64,000 nt of DNA from Symsagittifera roscoffensis (Eukaryota > Xenacoelomorpha > Acoela > Convolutidae): positions 10,112,027 through 10,176,026 of the forward strand of contig NC_087068.1 of the NCBI RefSeq assembly GCF_963678635.1, read 5' to 3'. Below, piece by piece: positions 11,976-25,300 of this stretch. The translations under genes and the position numbers were made by a program. The stretch's first letter is position 1. Every line of letters begins with the position of its first letter. A model generated the notes under the pieces. The model was not told the DNA's origin. It made no database searches and was given only the letters and a program-made list of their open reading frames with translations.

Positions 11976-12504
11976 AACCAAATCCATTTTCGAACCTTAA
12001 AATCATTCACGTTATTTCTGACCATTTCCTTTAATTTTAACCCGAGGGGGTGAACTGACTTCCTCGAAGCAAATGAAGATGAATTGAATTTCAAAAGAAA
12101 ACATAATTCAAACCGCCCTAAGTACTATTTTAGCGTGATCAAATTTTGAGACATTTTCAAAAACATCACGAACTACTTAAATGTCTTCGCCGCGTTCATT
12201 GCCACTTAAAAAAGTCTTGTTCCCGATTACAGAATATAACCAACAATTGGAAAACTGTCAATGAACTCCAATTTTAGCATGCCTCGAGAAGTCCACAGTC
12301 TCAATCGCCTCGATATCAAGTATTACAGTGTTGATGAACGAAGTGAAATATCATATATTTAGTCTTGTGGCTTCCAGCAAACTTAAAAGTTTTTCGTGCT
12401 CAAATTTGGTTGTCCGCGGTTTGACTTTTGATTTAACTTTATTGGAACCAGTTCAAAACGAATATTTCTGATATACTTTGATATTTATGAGTGAAAATTA
12501 TTTA

Positions 12505-12775
12505 GAGCTAACCAATCATGATCCATTAGTAAAATTTATGATAAATTGTAAAGCTGAAACTATGAATAGTTTCAGCCAGAGAAAATGTAATTCAGCTTAG
12601 AAATCAGTTACCTCTTTCTGTCCTCTAACTTCGCAAAATAGCAGAATATACTAGATCTATTGAGACTAGGAATTATAAGAGTAAGATTAGGATCGGTATT
12701 AAACTAAGAAGTTGCACGAATCTATCCGGCCGAAAATAAGATAGCGTGACGAACAGACGGTGTACCTGAGAAGGC
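12505..12775. repeat. Solo-LTR-like copy of the repeat that opens the element at 60.9 kb
   Basis: Two blocks are shared with 60950-61245: ACCAATCATGATCCAT near the start, and a nearly identical block from TATAAGAGTAAGATTAGGAT through AGATAGCGTGACG to GGTGTACC. In between, both copies hold a hairpin opening GCTGAAA. The downstream sequence differs completely, as expected when one copy is solo and the other is followed by an element interior. No target duplication was identified. Confidence 0.6.
12553..12576. repeat. 11-bp-stem hairpin inside the LTR-like repeat
   Basis: GCTGAAACTAT, loop GA, ATAGTTTCAGC. The homologous site at 60997-61020 differs at two stem pairs, and both keep pairing. Confidence 0.75.
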
Positions 12776-13293
12776 CACCCCGGACCTAAACTCATAATTG
12801 CAATTAATTTGCTGCTTGGAAATGGTCTTCGCCATAATAGCCTGGTGAAATAAAAATTATGGTCCACAACAGAGATTGTGTTACTATTGGGTGGCTATAT
12901 TTTACCTTGAGGGGGTTAGATGGGCTAACAATTTCGCTGGGGCCTAATGGTAGGCACATTAAGCTTTCCAACAGGCTCCGAAAGTATAAATGGGGCTTCC
13001 TGTTTCAATTTTATGAGATCAAGTTGTAATATTCAGCAACTTTATGGCGATTTTACAAACCAAGTCCTACTTTGAAGCTGATTCTATAGCAATTCGAAAT
13101 ATCTAGTAACTAGTAATCTAGTAAATCTTCAACTCAATCTCATGAAGCAACCAAATTCGTCAAAATACCAACGATTATACCAATCCGACGCATAATTTAT
13201 AAAAACTAACATACACTTGAATTTTTTTTAGTGAATCATCAATTTTAGTTAATAGATTGACAAATAAATTAAGAGTTAAGCGATTACAATAAG

Positions 13294-13362
13294 CTAGTAA
13301 AGCAACCCAGCTGACTTCAAATTTTCCGCCTGGATATTTGCCAGCACTGTTTCCACAATAAC
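13294..13362 (-). CDS. G alpha exon 6 (C-terminal helix, stop)
   Basis: The acceptor TGTTTCAG is followed by 22 codons and TAG. The peptide, VIVETVLANIQAENLKSAGL and then LY, is the alpha-5 helix that contacts the receptor. It joins exon 5 in phase 0. This assignment replaces a 152-codon open frame in another phase across the same DNA (13175-13633), which I regard as chance. Confidence 0.85.
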   Translation of the reverse strand, partial: VIVETVLANIQAENLKSAGLLY

Positions 13363-16300
13363 CTGAAACAATATTGATATTATAAATGAATCTAAAATAG
13401 TGGAAGACTGTTGGAAAAGCATTACTGAACCCGGGTGACAGAAAAAAAAAATTGTTTAAACTTTCAAAATTTTTAGTACGAATTATATGATACAAATTCT
13501 CTTTCGAACCCAAGAATTGACACTTGTTGAACACAGAGTCCAAGCGGAGCTTCGCATCACTATGCAAGCTAGCGAATAGGCAATGAGACTGAAATAACAA
13601 AATCGAACAAAAAATTGTAAAAATAAATTCCATTTAAGAAAATAATTCGAAAAACACAGCCGACATCAAGTAGGTAGACGCCCATTGAGTTTGAAAACTT
13701 GGAAATCTTGCAATCAAAACTACATTAATGTTTTAAAAAATCAATCATTTTTCGCCTTTGAAGTGACACAAACAAAGTAACTAAGCCCATCAAACTTGAA
13801 CAGAAACCATTCAGGCCGAATAAAGCTTTCAAGCAAAAAAAATGGAAAAGCAAGGATAATATACAACGTCAGTGCTACAAAATTTATAAAATACAGGAGT
13901 AATCAAAAACAATAGCATTTTAAATAAAATTTGCGCATTACCACTGGGCGAAGTGGGAAAAAGTTTCGAAGTAGCTGAAGTTCACTAATAAAGCAACCTA
14001 TAACTTCATACAGATTAGTAAGAAAAATTGTTTACGGGAAAAAGTCTTAAGCGAGATGAAATTGCACTTCAAAAAACTATAGAACTGCTCAATTTCAAAC
14101 AACTGGTTTAAGATGCTTTCGAATTAAAACTGTAAAGATGTAGCGTTACTCGAAATCCATCATAGTTCATAAATTCAAAATTTAACATCAAACTTGTCGT
14201 GATAACCACAATTTGGTGTATGAGAAATACAGGCCAGGAAAGCCGATAGCTTATGCTGTTTATTATTCGACGAAAAAAAGTAACCAATAGCGTGAAAAAG
14301 CTAGAGTAAAAAAGTAGCAGCAACAAGATCTAAATTATTTGAAACGATAACTGTTTCCGCCACTAGTAAAAACAGAACTACTCGTTAGACAACAATTTAC
14401 TGATTGTTCTATTTGCCCTTTACTGAATATGAAGTAGCTTTTGGCAGCTTTTTTTGTCAATAAAAAAACCATTGTGTTATTGGCTGTTCGAAAATCGAAC
14501 TTTAATACGGCTTCTTCATTAAAAAGTAGCGATTTGCTAGAAAATAAACTGCTAAATGAAAAAGACACGCACACCGTTTTTGAAAGAACTTCATAGTTTA
14601 AAAATTTCAAAAGCAAGACTTTTTCAAAAACAAACGCAAAAAATACTTTTTGTTCCGTACATTTGAAAAAGTGGAGGAACTTTGTATTAGGGTGTGCTTT
14701 AGTTTTTTCTTTTTCTTTTTTTAAATTTCCACGCAAAAGCAAGTACCACAAAAAATTATCGCAATAGTTCGAGTGATATGTCACATTAAAGCCCTTTCAG
14801 TCATAATCATAACATTAAAGTTTTTTCTCGGTGTCGAGAAAAACCACTTTGAAACTTTTGATATTTGGTCTACTTTCAAGCTACTAAGGTGAGGCTAAGC
14901 AGGCTTATAAAGCTTATTTATGCTTAGTTTAAGCCATGAAAACTTACTTTCACACGAGTAAAGCTAGTTTTGGAGTTGTTTAGCGACAATTTGGGAATCA
15001 AAAATTACAAAATTCAAAACTTTCTACAAAATTGAAAATTTTTTTATTTTTTTTTTTCGTTTTTCTAGTGATGTTTCTACAGCAACTGTTTTCTACTATG
15101 AATGTCGAAAATGCCCAAGTTCTTTTTTTTGTTCAAACTTCATCACACCACGCGCAAAAACTACACTACTTTGAAAAAATTTGTATTTTTTAAGACCATG
15201 GTCGGAACATGCTGTGCTACTTGTTATGATTTGAAATCAGCTCCAAAACTGATTAAAATTAAAAGATTTACTATAAATATAATGAAAGTGAGGGATCCAT
15301 TCCAATACATTTCCAGCGTACCGTCCAAGCTTCCGAAGAACTGCTTTACTAATGCGAACATCCGACATTTTTAAAAAGTTAGGCAAAGATCCGATTTCTA
15401 CCGTTTACTAATAAGATGCTTTTAGCCGAATTGCAAAAAAGACCACCGCAGTCGTGCCAACGTGTTGTGATTAGCGAGAACACGATAAAAACCAGATCTA
15501 AAAATAAAGAATCCTCGAATTAGCAAAAATTCATCTTAATCTGAGATTCGAACCTGCAACCTAGAGTTTAAGAGTCTCCCACACTAACCGCTAAACCACG
15601 GAAGCTTAATAGGTACCATTAACCAATCAGTCATAAATGAAGCAGAGAACAGATGCTGTGCAATTTCCAATAATACAGTAAAATTTCCAAATAAGTGAAC
15701 ACTTTTACTGAACACTTATTTGCTAGTTAGGTTAGAAAAAAAGAAGGTTCCTTATAACACCATGAGCAGATCGAAAGTGCAATAAGTTCGGATATTTGAT
15801 AAAGCGAATGTCCCACATCGAATATTTGCCCTAAAACCATTATTGCCCAAAATTCCAATCCCTGTTGAAAAGCCAAATGCTGTTGTAATGAGTCAATGAA
15901 CGCAAGGAAACAAAAAAATGACTAGTTTTTCGAAAATTTCCAATTTTCTAAGTGAAACATAGCCAACTGACAGCTGGAAAAGTGTAATGAACGCAAGTAA
16001 ACAGAAAAAAAAACACTGATTTTGTTTAAAAAAATCTCATCTTTCAAAGAAAAAAATAGATGCCCTTTGAGCTCTTTGAACTTCTAGAGCAATTTACGAT
16101 TGGCTCTTTTTTGATACGATTAACCCAACTTGAGAAAACTGGGTCAATAGGTAAAGTTATTATTCCGCTGGAAATCTAAAAATTAAACTCCACTTTCGAA
16201 ACTAGAAATCGATTGCCTTTTTCAAGACTTCTACACTTTTGCTGTTCGATTGTGGAGTTTGCCTACCTTTTAACAGACGAATTGAACTGAACTTAAAAAA

Positions 16301-19300
16301 TCAGAAAGCGAAGAAGTATATTTCAGACTGAACAAAATTTAAGACTTTTCCTGAAAACAAAAATCATCGCGATCTGTATAAGAGTCTGAACTACGTCCAT
16401 CGACTCTTCGTAACAACAATTATACCAATTTATCTATATTTTCAATGAATCAAGCAGAACATAATTGCTACAATTTTTCTCCCTATCGATAAAAGTTTTG
16501 AAATCGATACGCGACTAAAAAGATCTATATGTGTTACGTGACACAACCTGTCGTATATTCGTGGCCACTGAGTTCCAATGCTGGGTTGGTCGGAAAAATG
16601 CAAAATGGAGCATACTTTAAAAGGCTGAACTAGTGATTGCTACCCATCCCACCCGCCTCTACATTTTACATTATCAAGGAACGTATTACCTGATATGAAA
16701 AGGACTTTCAAAACTGCTGCACTTTAAAGAGAGCTGTGAGTCTCACCTGGAAGGCCTCTGGGTCTGTTGCGTGGGTGCGGTGGAACACTATCTCTCGCAC
16801 AGGTGAGCCATCTTCATTAACAGCAGTAGCCGATCTGTCCTGACTTCTGATCTGCCCCTCTATGAAGTCCATAGCCGCGGAGGGGTCTCTGTTATTCTCA
16901 GGGTAGTCCGAATAGCACACAGTTAGAGGTACATGCTTCAGTTTTTCCTAAACCCAATCAAGATAATTTTTCCATATGTTCGGTTACCAGTTTTTGTTGA
17001 CTAAGTATGTGAGCTCGGTTAGATTTTTCGTGGTAGTCAGAATAAAAGGGCTAGAAAAAAACGCAGCCTACGCCATAGTCCCTCCCCAATCTAAGATAAC
17101 GGTCAAAACACAATTGCAAAATTCTTTGAGGTAATCAAATTAAATCGCCGAGAAAAAATTGAGATTTTTTCAGTATTTATTTACTTTGCTTATCGAAATT
17201 TATGTGAAAAAGAAACTGATATTATTACTGAGAGGCGAGTTATATTATTACTAAGATATTATTTGTACTAAGAGACAATATTATTATTACACAGAGGCGA
17301 AGCTCGCTTCGCACACACTTGCGAGAACACAGCAAAAAGCAGCTCTTTAGAGTGCAATAATACAAAAAACATAGCCAATCGAAGATTGGAAAAGAGTAAT
17401 GAACGCAAGTAAACATTAAAAAAACACTGACTTTCTTGAAAAAATCTCAACTTCCGAATTTCAAAGAAAAAAATAGATGTCCTTTAAGCTGTTTGAATTT
17501 CTAGAACAATTTATGATTGGCGCTTTTTTGATAACATGAACCCAACTTGAGAAAACAGGATCAATAAGTAAAAATTTTATTCCGCTGGGAAATCTTAAAA
17601 ATAATTTCACACTTTCGAAACTAGAAATCGTTCACGTTTTTTCGCGCCATTTCCTCGTTCATATTTGGAGAGTGCTATTTACGTCACTTTCAGCAGATGA
17701 ATTTCAATTGAACTCGAAAAGTGCATTATACCTAATTGCGTCAATATTTTTAGACTTTTTACTGGAAAAAAAACAAAAAAAATCAGCAAGATATATTTAA
17801 GAGTCTTCACTACGTGCATTACTTTTATAGAAATAATCGTTAAATTTAGATTGGAACCTGCGACCTAGAAAATAGGGATTTCACAACCTAATCATTAAGC
17901 TAAAAGTACCATAAGCCACTCAGTCACAAATAAAGCAGAGAACAGATGCTATGCAATTTCAAATGAAAGTGAAATTTCCAAATCAGTGAATACTTTTAAT
18001 GAACTCTTCTATTTGCGAGTTTGGTTAGAAAAAAGAATCTTAATAACACAAAGCTGATCGCAAGCGTAAAAACAGTATGCATCTACGCTCGCAAATATAT
18101 GTTCATCGACCTAAAATGACCGCATTCCCTCCCACAGCTAGGAAAAACTAGAGGTGGGGGAATTATGATACAGCTAGGCGATAAGGTTAACTTATTAGAA
18201 CAGCTTGAGAGTGGCATTCCAGAATCCTTATCAATCCTTGTTGAAGTTAGTGGTAAACAATTTATAGTTGTGCTGGCATATGTACCCCCACGATATGACA
18301 AAGTAAAATTTGTCGATGAGCTCGATAAGGAACTAGAGCGTCTTGCTCAGTACAAAGTACCGATAATTCTAACGGGCGATATCAACATCGATACACTACA
18401 GAAAAATAAGTTACAGCAATCATATCTGAACACAATAACAGCAAATGGGTTCGAACTTTTGAGTAAATCTGCAACTCGAATTAGTGACACATCTGAAACT
18501 TGTACAGACCATTTTCTGATCATTATCCTATAATATTGAAATTTAATTTTGGCTTTAAAGGTGATTTATCAAGTTATTCATATCGTGAAATTGTCGTTCT
18601 TAACAAAAGAAAATAAAATGAAGAATTTTTTGTTAAGTTTGAAACAAAACTTAGAAGATGCAAACCTGATCAACGATAATAACATAGACCTTACATACAA
18701 AAAGTTCAATCACAGCTTAAGGAAATCTCTAAATCTTTTTGCACCATTACGTAATATGATACACAAAAACAAAATTAATGCTCCTTGGTTCGCTAAAGGC
18801 TTGAAGAATTCGTTTATAAAAAGAAATCGCTTATACAAATTGTGGAAGTCAGACAAATTGAATTCTCTGAAAAAAGTTAACTTTCTTAACCAACGTCAAA
18901 AAGTCTAAAAACTTATAAGAGTCGCAAAAAAAAAATCATTACTATCAAAAATTTAATAAATGTATTGGAGACTCGAGACAAGTATTTAAAGTTTTAAATG
19001 AAATAAATGGCAAGACCGCAAAATCATCAAAAATTTCAGCTCTCTTAATCAATAACAATAAATTATCTGACCCCGTTCTAATGTCTAACGCTTTTAATGA
19101 TTATTTCGCTTCAGTAGGAACCAAGTTAGCAAGCAAAATTGACCACGTGGGGCCAGTGATTAAAATAGAAGACGTAAGCCAATCTATGTATCTCTTTAAT
19201 TGTACAGTTTGTGAGATAATTGATGTGATAGAGCATCTGAAGCCCGAGCATACTTGTGGCATCGATGAAATTAGTAACCTTTTTTTAGTTAAAAGCAGGT

Positions 19301-22300
19301 ATGTGTTAGCACCTTATTTAACATATTTAACTAATCTCTCATTTTGCTCCGGTATGTTTCCTCAAAGCCTCAAGTATGCTCGGGTTTTACCACTTCATAA
19401 AGCTGATAGCAGAATAATTATGAGCAATTACCGTCCAATATCACTTCTAAGTAGCTGCAGCAAAGTTATTGAGTAAATCTGCAACTCGAATTAGTGACAC
19501 ATCTGAAACTTGTACAGACCATTTTCTGATCATTATCCTATAATATTGAAATTTAATTTTGGCTTTAAAGGTGATTTATCAAGTTATTCATATCGTGAAA
19601 TTGTCGTTCTTAACAAAAGAAAATAAAATGAAGAATTTTTTGTTAAGTTTGAAACAAAACTTAGAAGATGCAAACCTGATCAACGATAATAACATAGACC
19701 TTACATACAAAAAGTTCAATCACAGCTTAAGGAAATCTCTAAATCTTTTTGCACCATTACGTAATATGATACACAAAAACAAAATTAATGCTCCTTGGTT
19801 CGCTAAAGGCTTGAAGAATTCGTTTATAAAAAGAAATCGCTTATACAAATTGTGGAAGTCAGACAAATTGAATTCTCTGAAAAAAGTTAACTTTCTTAAC
19901 CAACGTCAAAAAGTCTAAAAACTTATAAGAGTCGCAAAAAAAAAATCATTACTATCAAAAATTTAATAAATGTATTGGAGACTCGAGACAAGTATTTAAA
20001 GTTTTAAATGAAATAAATGGCAAGACCGCAAAATCATCAAAAATTTCAGCTCTCTTAATCAATAACAATAAATTATCTGACCCCGTTCTAATGTCTAACG
20101 CTTTTAATGATTATTTCGCTTCAGTAGGAACCAAGTTAGCAAGCAAAATTGACCACGTGGGGCCAGTGATTAAAATAGAAGACGTAAGCCAATCTATGTA
20201 TCTCTTTAATTGTACAGTTTGTGAGATAATTGATGTGATAGAGCATCTGAAGCCCGAGCATACTTGTGGCATCGATGAAATTAGTAACCTTTTTTTAGTT
20301 AAAAGCAGGTATGTGTTAGCACCTTATTTAACATATTTAACTAATCTCTCATTTTGCTCCGGTATGTTTCCTCAAAGCCTCAAGTATGCTCGGGTTTTAC
20401 CACTTCATAAAGCTGATAGCAGAATAATTATGAGCAATTACCGTCCAATATCACTTCTAAGTAGCTGCAGCAAAGTTATTGAAAAAATCATGCACTCTCG
20501 ATTGTACAACTATCTTGAAAAGTTCGAATTACTGTATCATCGTCAGTTTGGGTTCAGAAAGAAGTTTGCCACAGTTGATGCATTAGCTGAATTGACTGAA
20601 AGATTAAGACTAGGTGTTGATAGAAACATTAAATGTAGCTTCTTCATTGATTTAAAAAAGGCATTTGATACGCGGGACCATAAAATTCTTTTGAGGAAAT
20701 TAGAATGCTATGGAGTACGTGAAAATTGCTACAAATGGTTCGAAAGCTATCTATCCAATAGGTATCAATGTTTACATGTAAACAACTGTTCTTCTGATTG
20801 GTTGCAAGTGAACACGGGAATACCGCAAGGCTCTGTTTTAGGCCCTCTTGTTTCTTGTTTATATTAACGACATACAGCACGCAGTTTGCAATTCAAATGT
20901 GTTTCTATTTGCAGATGATACAAACATATCATGTCAAACATCTATCTATGAAGAATACCAGTTAGATTTGACCAAATTTTCTTCCTGGCTTTGCTCAAAT
21001 AAATTAACCTTAAACTCAGATAAAACTACTTTAATTAATTTTACTAAGGATAGAAGTGCTTCCAATCTTTCTTTCTTTTGATATACTTGATTTTACTTTT
21101 CAGCCGAAACCTTTTTGCAAATACCTAGGTGTCATTGTAGATGATAAGCTTAAATTTTTTCACCATATACAGAATGTTCAATCAAAACTAGGTCGTCACT
21201 GTGGTGTAATATCAAAAATGAGACATTATGTACCAAGATCCATCCTACTGAAATACTATATGTCGAATATCAAGCCAATAATACAATATGGCTTGCTCGT
21301 CTACGGCGGCACGCGTTTTTCTTTTTTAAACCCAATTTTGAATATGCAACGAAAAATTGTTCGCATGATCTGCTTCAAAAGGAAATTTGATACCATTACT
21401 AAATTCTTTTCTGATAATAAAATACTGACAGTTCATGAGCTATATGTGTACGATTTGACGAGGTTTTGCTTACGATCACTAAATCAAGAACATCCAACTT
21501 GTTTTCTCAATTCTTTCTTTACTTTTAAAAAATTTTGCCTATAATACGCGAATTTCAGAAGGTCGAACATTTGTTCCATGATTCTGTAAGAATAAGGTAA
21601 AATCATGTTCTTTGACTAATAGGGGTTCAAAGTTATTGAATATTATGAGTATAAATAAGCTCTTACCTGAAAATATTGGATTGATGTCAAAAATTGAAGA
21701 ATACAGTTTCGTCCATAAGTTTAAAGATAATTTCATTTGTGGCAATTACGAGTTGGTGCAAAACATATTTCTTTGAATTTTTTTTTACTTTTAAAAAATT
21801 GTACCCGCTGGCTAAATGCTATCAAACAACCATTCTAGGGTTGCGATTCTATGCTGAAAATATGACCCTCCAAATCCTTGTAGTTTTGGAGAAATCGCAT
21901 TTTTTAGAAAATTTTCAAAAAATGAAAAAAAATTTTTTTTATATATGTTTTCTCATAATCTTAAATCGTCAGATGGAATATGAATTGGCCGAAATGACAG
22001 TACTAGATGTAATAACTATTCCTTAATGGGAGCTTAATATTAGGGAAAAATAAATTTTTCCCCACAATCCTATTTTTATTCGAATATAAATTTATCTTTA
22101 TTACTTAGTTGCAATCCTAATTTGTTCAACGGGTAGACGTCAAGTAGGCACATACTGCGCCTTTGGTCTATTCCCTCCACTTTGTTGATTTAATTATTTA
22201 AATAAATTGATGCTTGTATTATCAACTATATGGAGAAATAAATTCTTCTTCTTCTTCTACAGCTCATACCTTGTGAAAACAAACAGGCTATTGCCAACTT

Positions 22301-25300
22301 ACAATGAAAATATCGGTTTTGTTCAGGAACACGATGACATTCTTGTTTCTGAACTCGTCTTTGTTGATGACTGAGTTGAACACTTGTGTATTCTCAATCA
22401 TCCTGTTCCTCTTTCTCTCTGGCAGCATCTCAAGCACATCTAAGTTGTAGTCGCTTAGAGAGAAGATGTACAAGATGGAGGTCGTCTCAACCCCACTCAT
22501 CACACGACTCCAGTACTTTCTCTCGTATCTGAATACACACAAAGCCTTTTTCACCATATTAGAACAGATGTCGTGGTCTAGATGCACGCTTGGTTTACTC
22601 CTCATTTTATCAAACGAACATTACCATTAGATACCGATATCTTATGCTAGACACATAAACATCATTGCAGAAAATTGCAACACGGTAGCTTCGGATAAAC
22701 GATGATAGTAGCCTACGATTAAATGCAGAACAAATTATATGTTAGGTAAATTAGCAATTATTTAGAACAGAAGCGATAACTTTCCTCCGACTATTTTCGG
22801 TTCGTTTCGCAAGATCAAACGTGTCCGTTTTATGAAGATTCCCCACAAAAAAATATTACAAAAGTACATATTGCTTAGGATTAAGCCAAAAAATAAAACG
22901 TTGAGATATTGCCAACAATCTTGTCTCTTTTTCCTGTCCACATTTCAAAGCACTAATGCTAACTAATAGACAGTGGAACTCATTGTATTGTATCTCCTAC
23001 CTTTGCCCTCCGACATCTGTGATTTGGAAAATGACCTTATCCCTTGCCAGCTTCGCATCTATCTTCACATCCACAATTCCAGAAGTTTGTTTACGTGCTT
23101 TCAACACATCTTCATCAGTTGGGTTGTAATTCGGCGACTTAACATCGTCAATTCGACTCATAAAGTACTGTGCCGAGTCTAGCATGTAGAACTCGGATTT
23201 GCGATCTAGTGTTGCGACTATTGAGGCATTTTGCCAGATGGTTTTGATCTCCTGGGCGATTCTCGGATACAGTTCGGCTGCCTTGTCTTCGTCTTCGCTT
23301 CTAGGAGGTGTGTGCACGTTGCATCGCGATGGAGATAAAAACTCTGTTTTGTCTCTGAATCTGTTCTCTGAAACAAGACAACTCTTATTTGCCCAATTCT
23401 AGCAGCACAAATTGCGCAAGCTTAATCTGCAGCAAACTAAAACTTTGGATATTAAAATGTTTATATTGATTTAATTGTTTTAAGCTTCAAATTTCATAAC
23501 TCTTCAGATTGCTTTTGATAAATGAATCTATTGATCAAATATTGAGCAATTTTAGCAAGGACGTGAACATAGCAGGCAGACCCAATATCACCAAAAAGTC
23601 TGAAAACTTAATCCACTATCTTAAAGCAATTCAACTTCACCCTGGAACAATTAATTGAGAATAGAGCTTCAAAAGATGAGAAACTTCGAACTTCAAAAAT
23701 CGAACAAGGAGCGAGAATAAATTACAAGATTTTCCTCCAGAAAATACGATCTGAAGCAGTAAAATTCACTTTATTTCCTAATGTTTTCATCTCTTTAGTA
23801 TTAATATACCTAAAGCTGGATCATCTGACGAGTATCCAAAAGCATCTCTGGCATCCAACAATTGCCACGTGGCCATGATCAAGTTCAACTTAGCCACTTT
23901 TGCACATATTTTTCGCTGCTCTTCAAACGCCGCTCTATTATATTTACGCTCCATCTGAAACAAAGGCTAATGGTTATTGATTTGTAGCCCACTCCAGGAT
24001 GAAAATTGTCGATTTTGTTTTGGGTCGACCTATTTGATTTTCCGAGCTCACCTAAAACACTGAAAAGCCCTTAATTTTCAAAATATTCTCACTGGTGAAT
24101 TTTTGATAGAAAACAAATTTCGTTTGATCAAAACTTCGCGTTTCTTACGCAAACTCTCCTACGCGCTTTTATAAAAGTTTAACTACTTGTCAGGTAGAAA
24201 CCTGTGTCAACAAATATGTCCCTTTTTGCGAGGAGGGGGCAATTTCCTGCAATAGAGAACTCGTCATAAAAAAAACTCTGGCCCTTCGAATCTTCTCCAT
24301 TTTAAACTGGGACCTCCAGTGGAACAACAGCCAAAACACAAGCTGGATAAAGCAATACCAATATTTTATATGCATTAAAGCACATCAAAAATATTGTCAG
24401 AGTTGAACATTCTAAGTTTCAGCGCTAAAATTACACATCGTATTCGTCGTTCCACTACTAGCTCTACAGCTTATAATATTGAAAAAACGAGCTCTTTAAG
24501 CGACTTGAAACCTTAAGAACAAAAATGGCACTCTAAAGGAGTGCAACGCTGATAGAAACTTTAATATAATTTTTTGTCTCTGGTAGCTAGCTTTCTTGGC
24601 GTGTCTGGTTACGCTTTGAGCTAACCTCTGAAACGCTTTCGTTGCTGTTGCTACCACGCTACCAGTACACGCGAACGCTTACTGAAGATAATATCTATAA
24701 ATTTCGGTTGATGTTTCGAATTTGATAGATCAATGGTTCTTTCAAGGCGCCTTTGAGCATGCTATGCGTTTTGCTCTGATAGTTGAACATCTTCGTCGGA
24801 AAAAATCAACTGAATCTCGCGTCAAAAACACTTTGCATCAAACGCATTCCAAGCTAAATAAAACTATCACTCAAAGATTAACAGGTTACTATAAGGCAGG
24901 GTCGGTCCAGAACTTTCGCGAGAACGAAGACGGCAAACTTTTCAAAATTTTAGGTCGACCAAGATGATTTTTCGAGCTCTACCGAAAAAATTTCAGACAT
25001 TTTTGCCAAGAATATTCATGAAGTCGAAATTTTGAGAAAAGAAAAAGACGCCGCCTTCAGCACATCTTGAAAAATGTCGACCAAAAAATCGTGTTTAGTT
25101 CTTCTAACGTTTTCATTTGCTAAATAGACCGTTTTCCCCGCGTTTTCTGGGCAAGCACTCCCCTCAAAATTAAGTATATTGACACCGATGCCACCTTTAG
25201 AAACAATTTAGGGCTAATCGATCGAAACTGGATGTCGTAAGGTAGAGCCCTGTTTCGCCATATAATTTAAGCCATTATCATATAATTACCCCTTATATTA

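Larger units (their letters stand above)
18461..20480 (+). repeat. 1,010-bp tandem duplication inside the non-LTR element
   Basis: 18461-19470 and 19471-20480 appear identical at every position I compared, including the 119- and 131-codon frames they contain. The junction (GTTATTGAGTAAATC) creates a stop codon at 19474-19476. The sequence TTGA is shared by the upstream flank (…TTTTGA), the junction and the end of the second copy (…TTATTGA), i.e. 4-bp microhomology. The perfect identity means a very recent event or an assembly artefact. Confidence 0.95.
18085..22259 (+). mobile_element. 5'-truncated non-LTR retrotransposon (CR1/Jockey-like), inactivated
   Basis: Plus-strand element inside G alpha intron 4, antisense to the host gene. 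It encodes the C-terminal part of an apurinic-type endonuclease, a linker, a reverse transcriptase and a C-terminal region. A 3' untranslated part ends AATAAATTCTTCTTCTTCTT at about 22236-22259, a short microsatellite tail typical of CR1/L2-like elements. The N-terminal half of the endonuclease is missing, as expected of 5'-truncated insertions; the exact 5' end is uncertain. A 1,010-bp tandem duplication and at least two frameshifts in the reverse transcriptase inactivate it. The clade assignment is by general resemblance only. Confidence 0.85.

Noticed and set aside
13175-13633. 152-codon minus-strand open frame with a signal-peptide-like start
   Set aside because: It overlaps G alpha exon 6 in another phase, has no family resemblance and spans an acceptor site and a repeat-derived motif; judged a chance frame.
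14335-14784. 149-codon minus-strand frame in G alpha intron 5
   Set aside because: Low-complexity Phe/Lys/Ser translation of AT-rich DNA with no motif or splice context.
18083-18301. Minus-strand 72-codon frame with a Pro- and Ser-rich sequence
   Set aside because: Antisense to the endonuclease segment of the non-LTR element.
22288-22605. Whole 105-codon frame as coding
   Set aside because: Only 22303-22528 is exon; the upstream part precedes a splice acceptor and the end passes a consensus donor.
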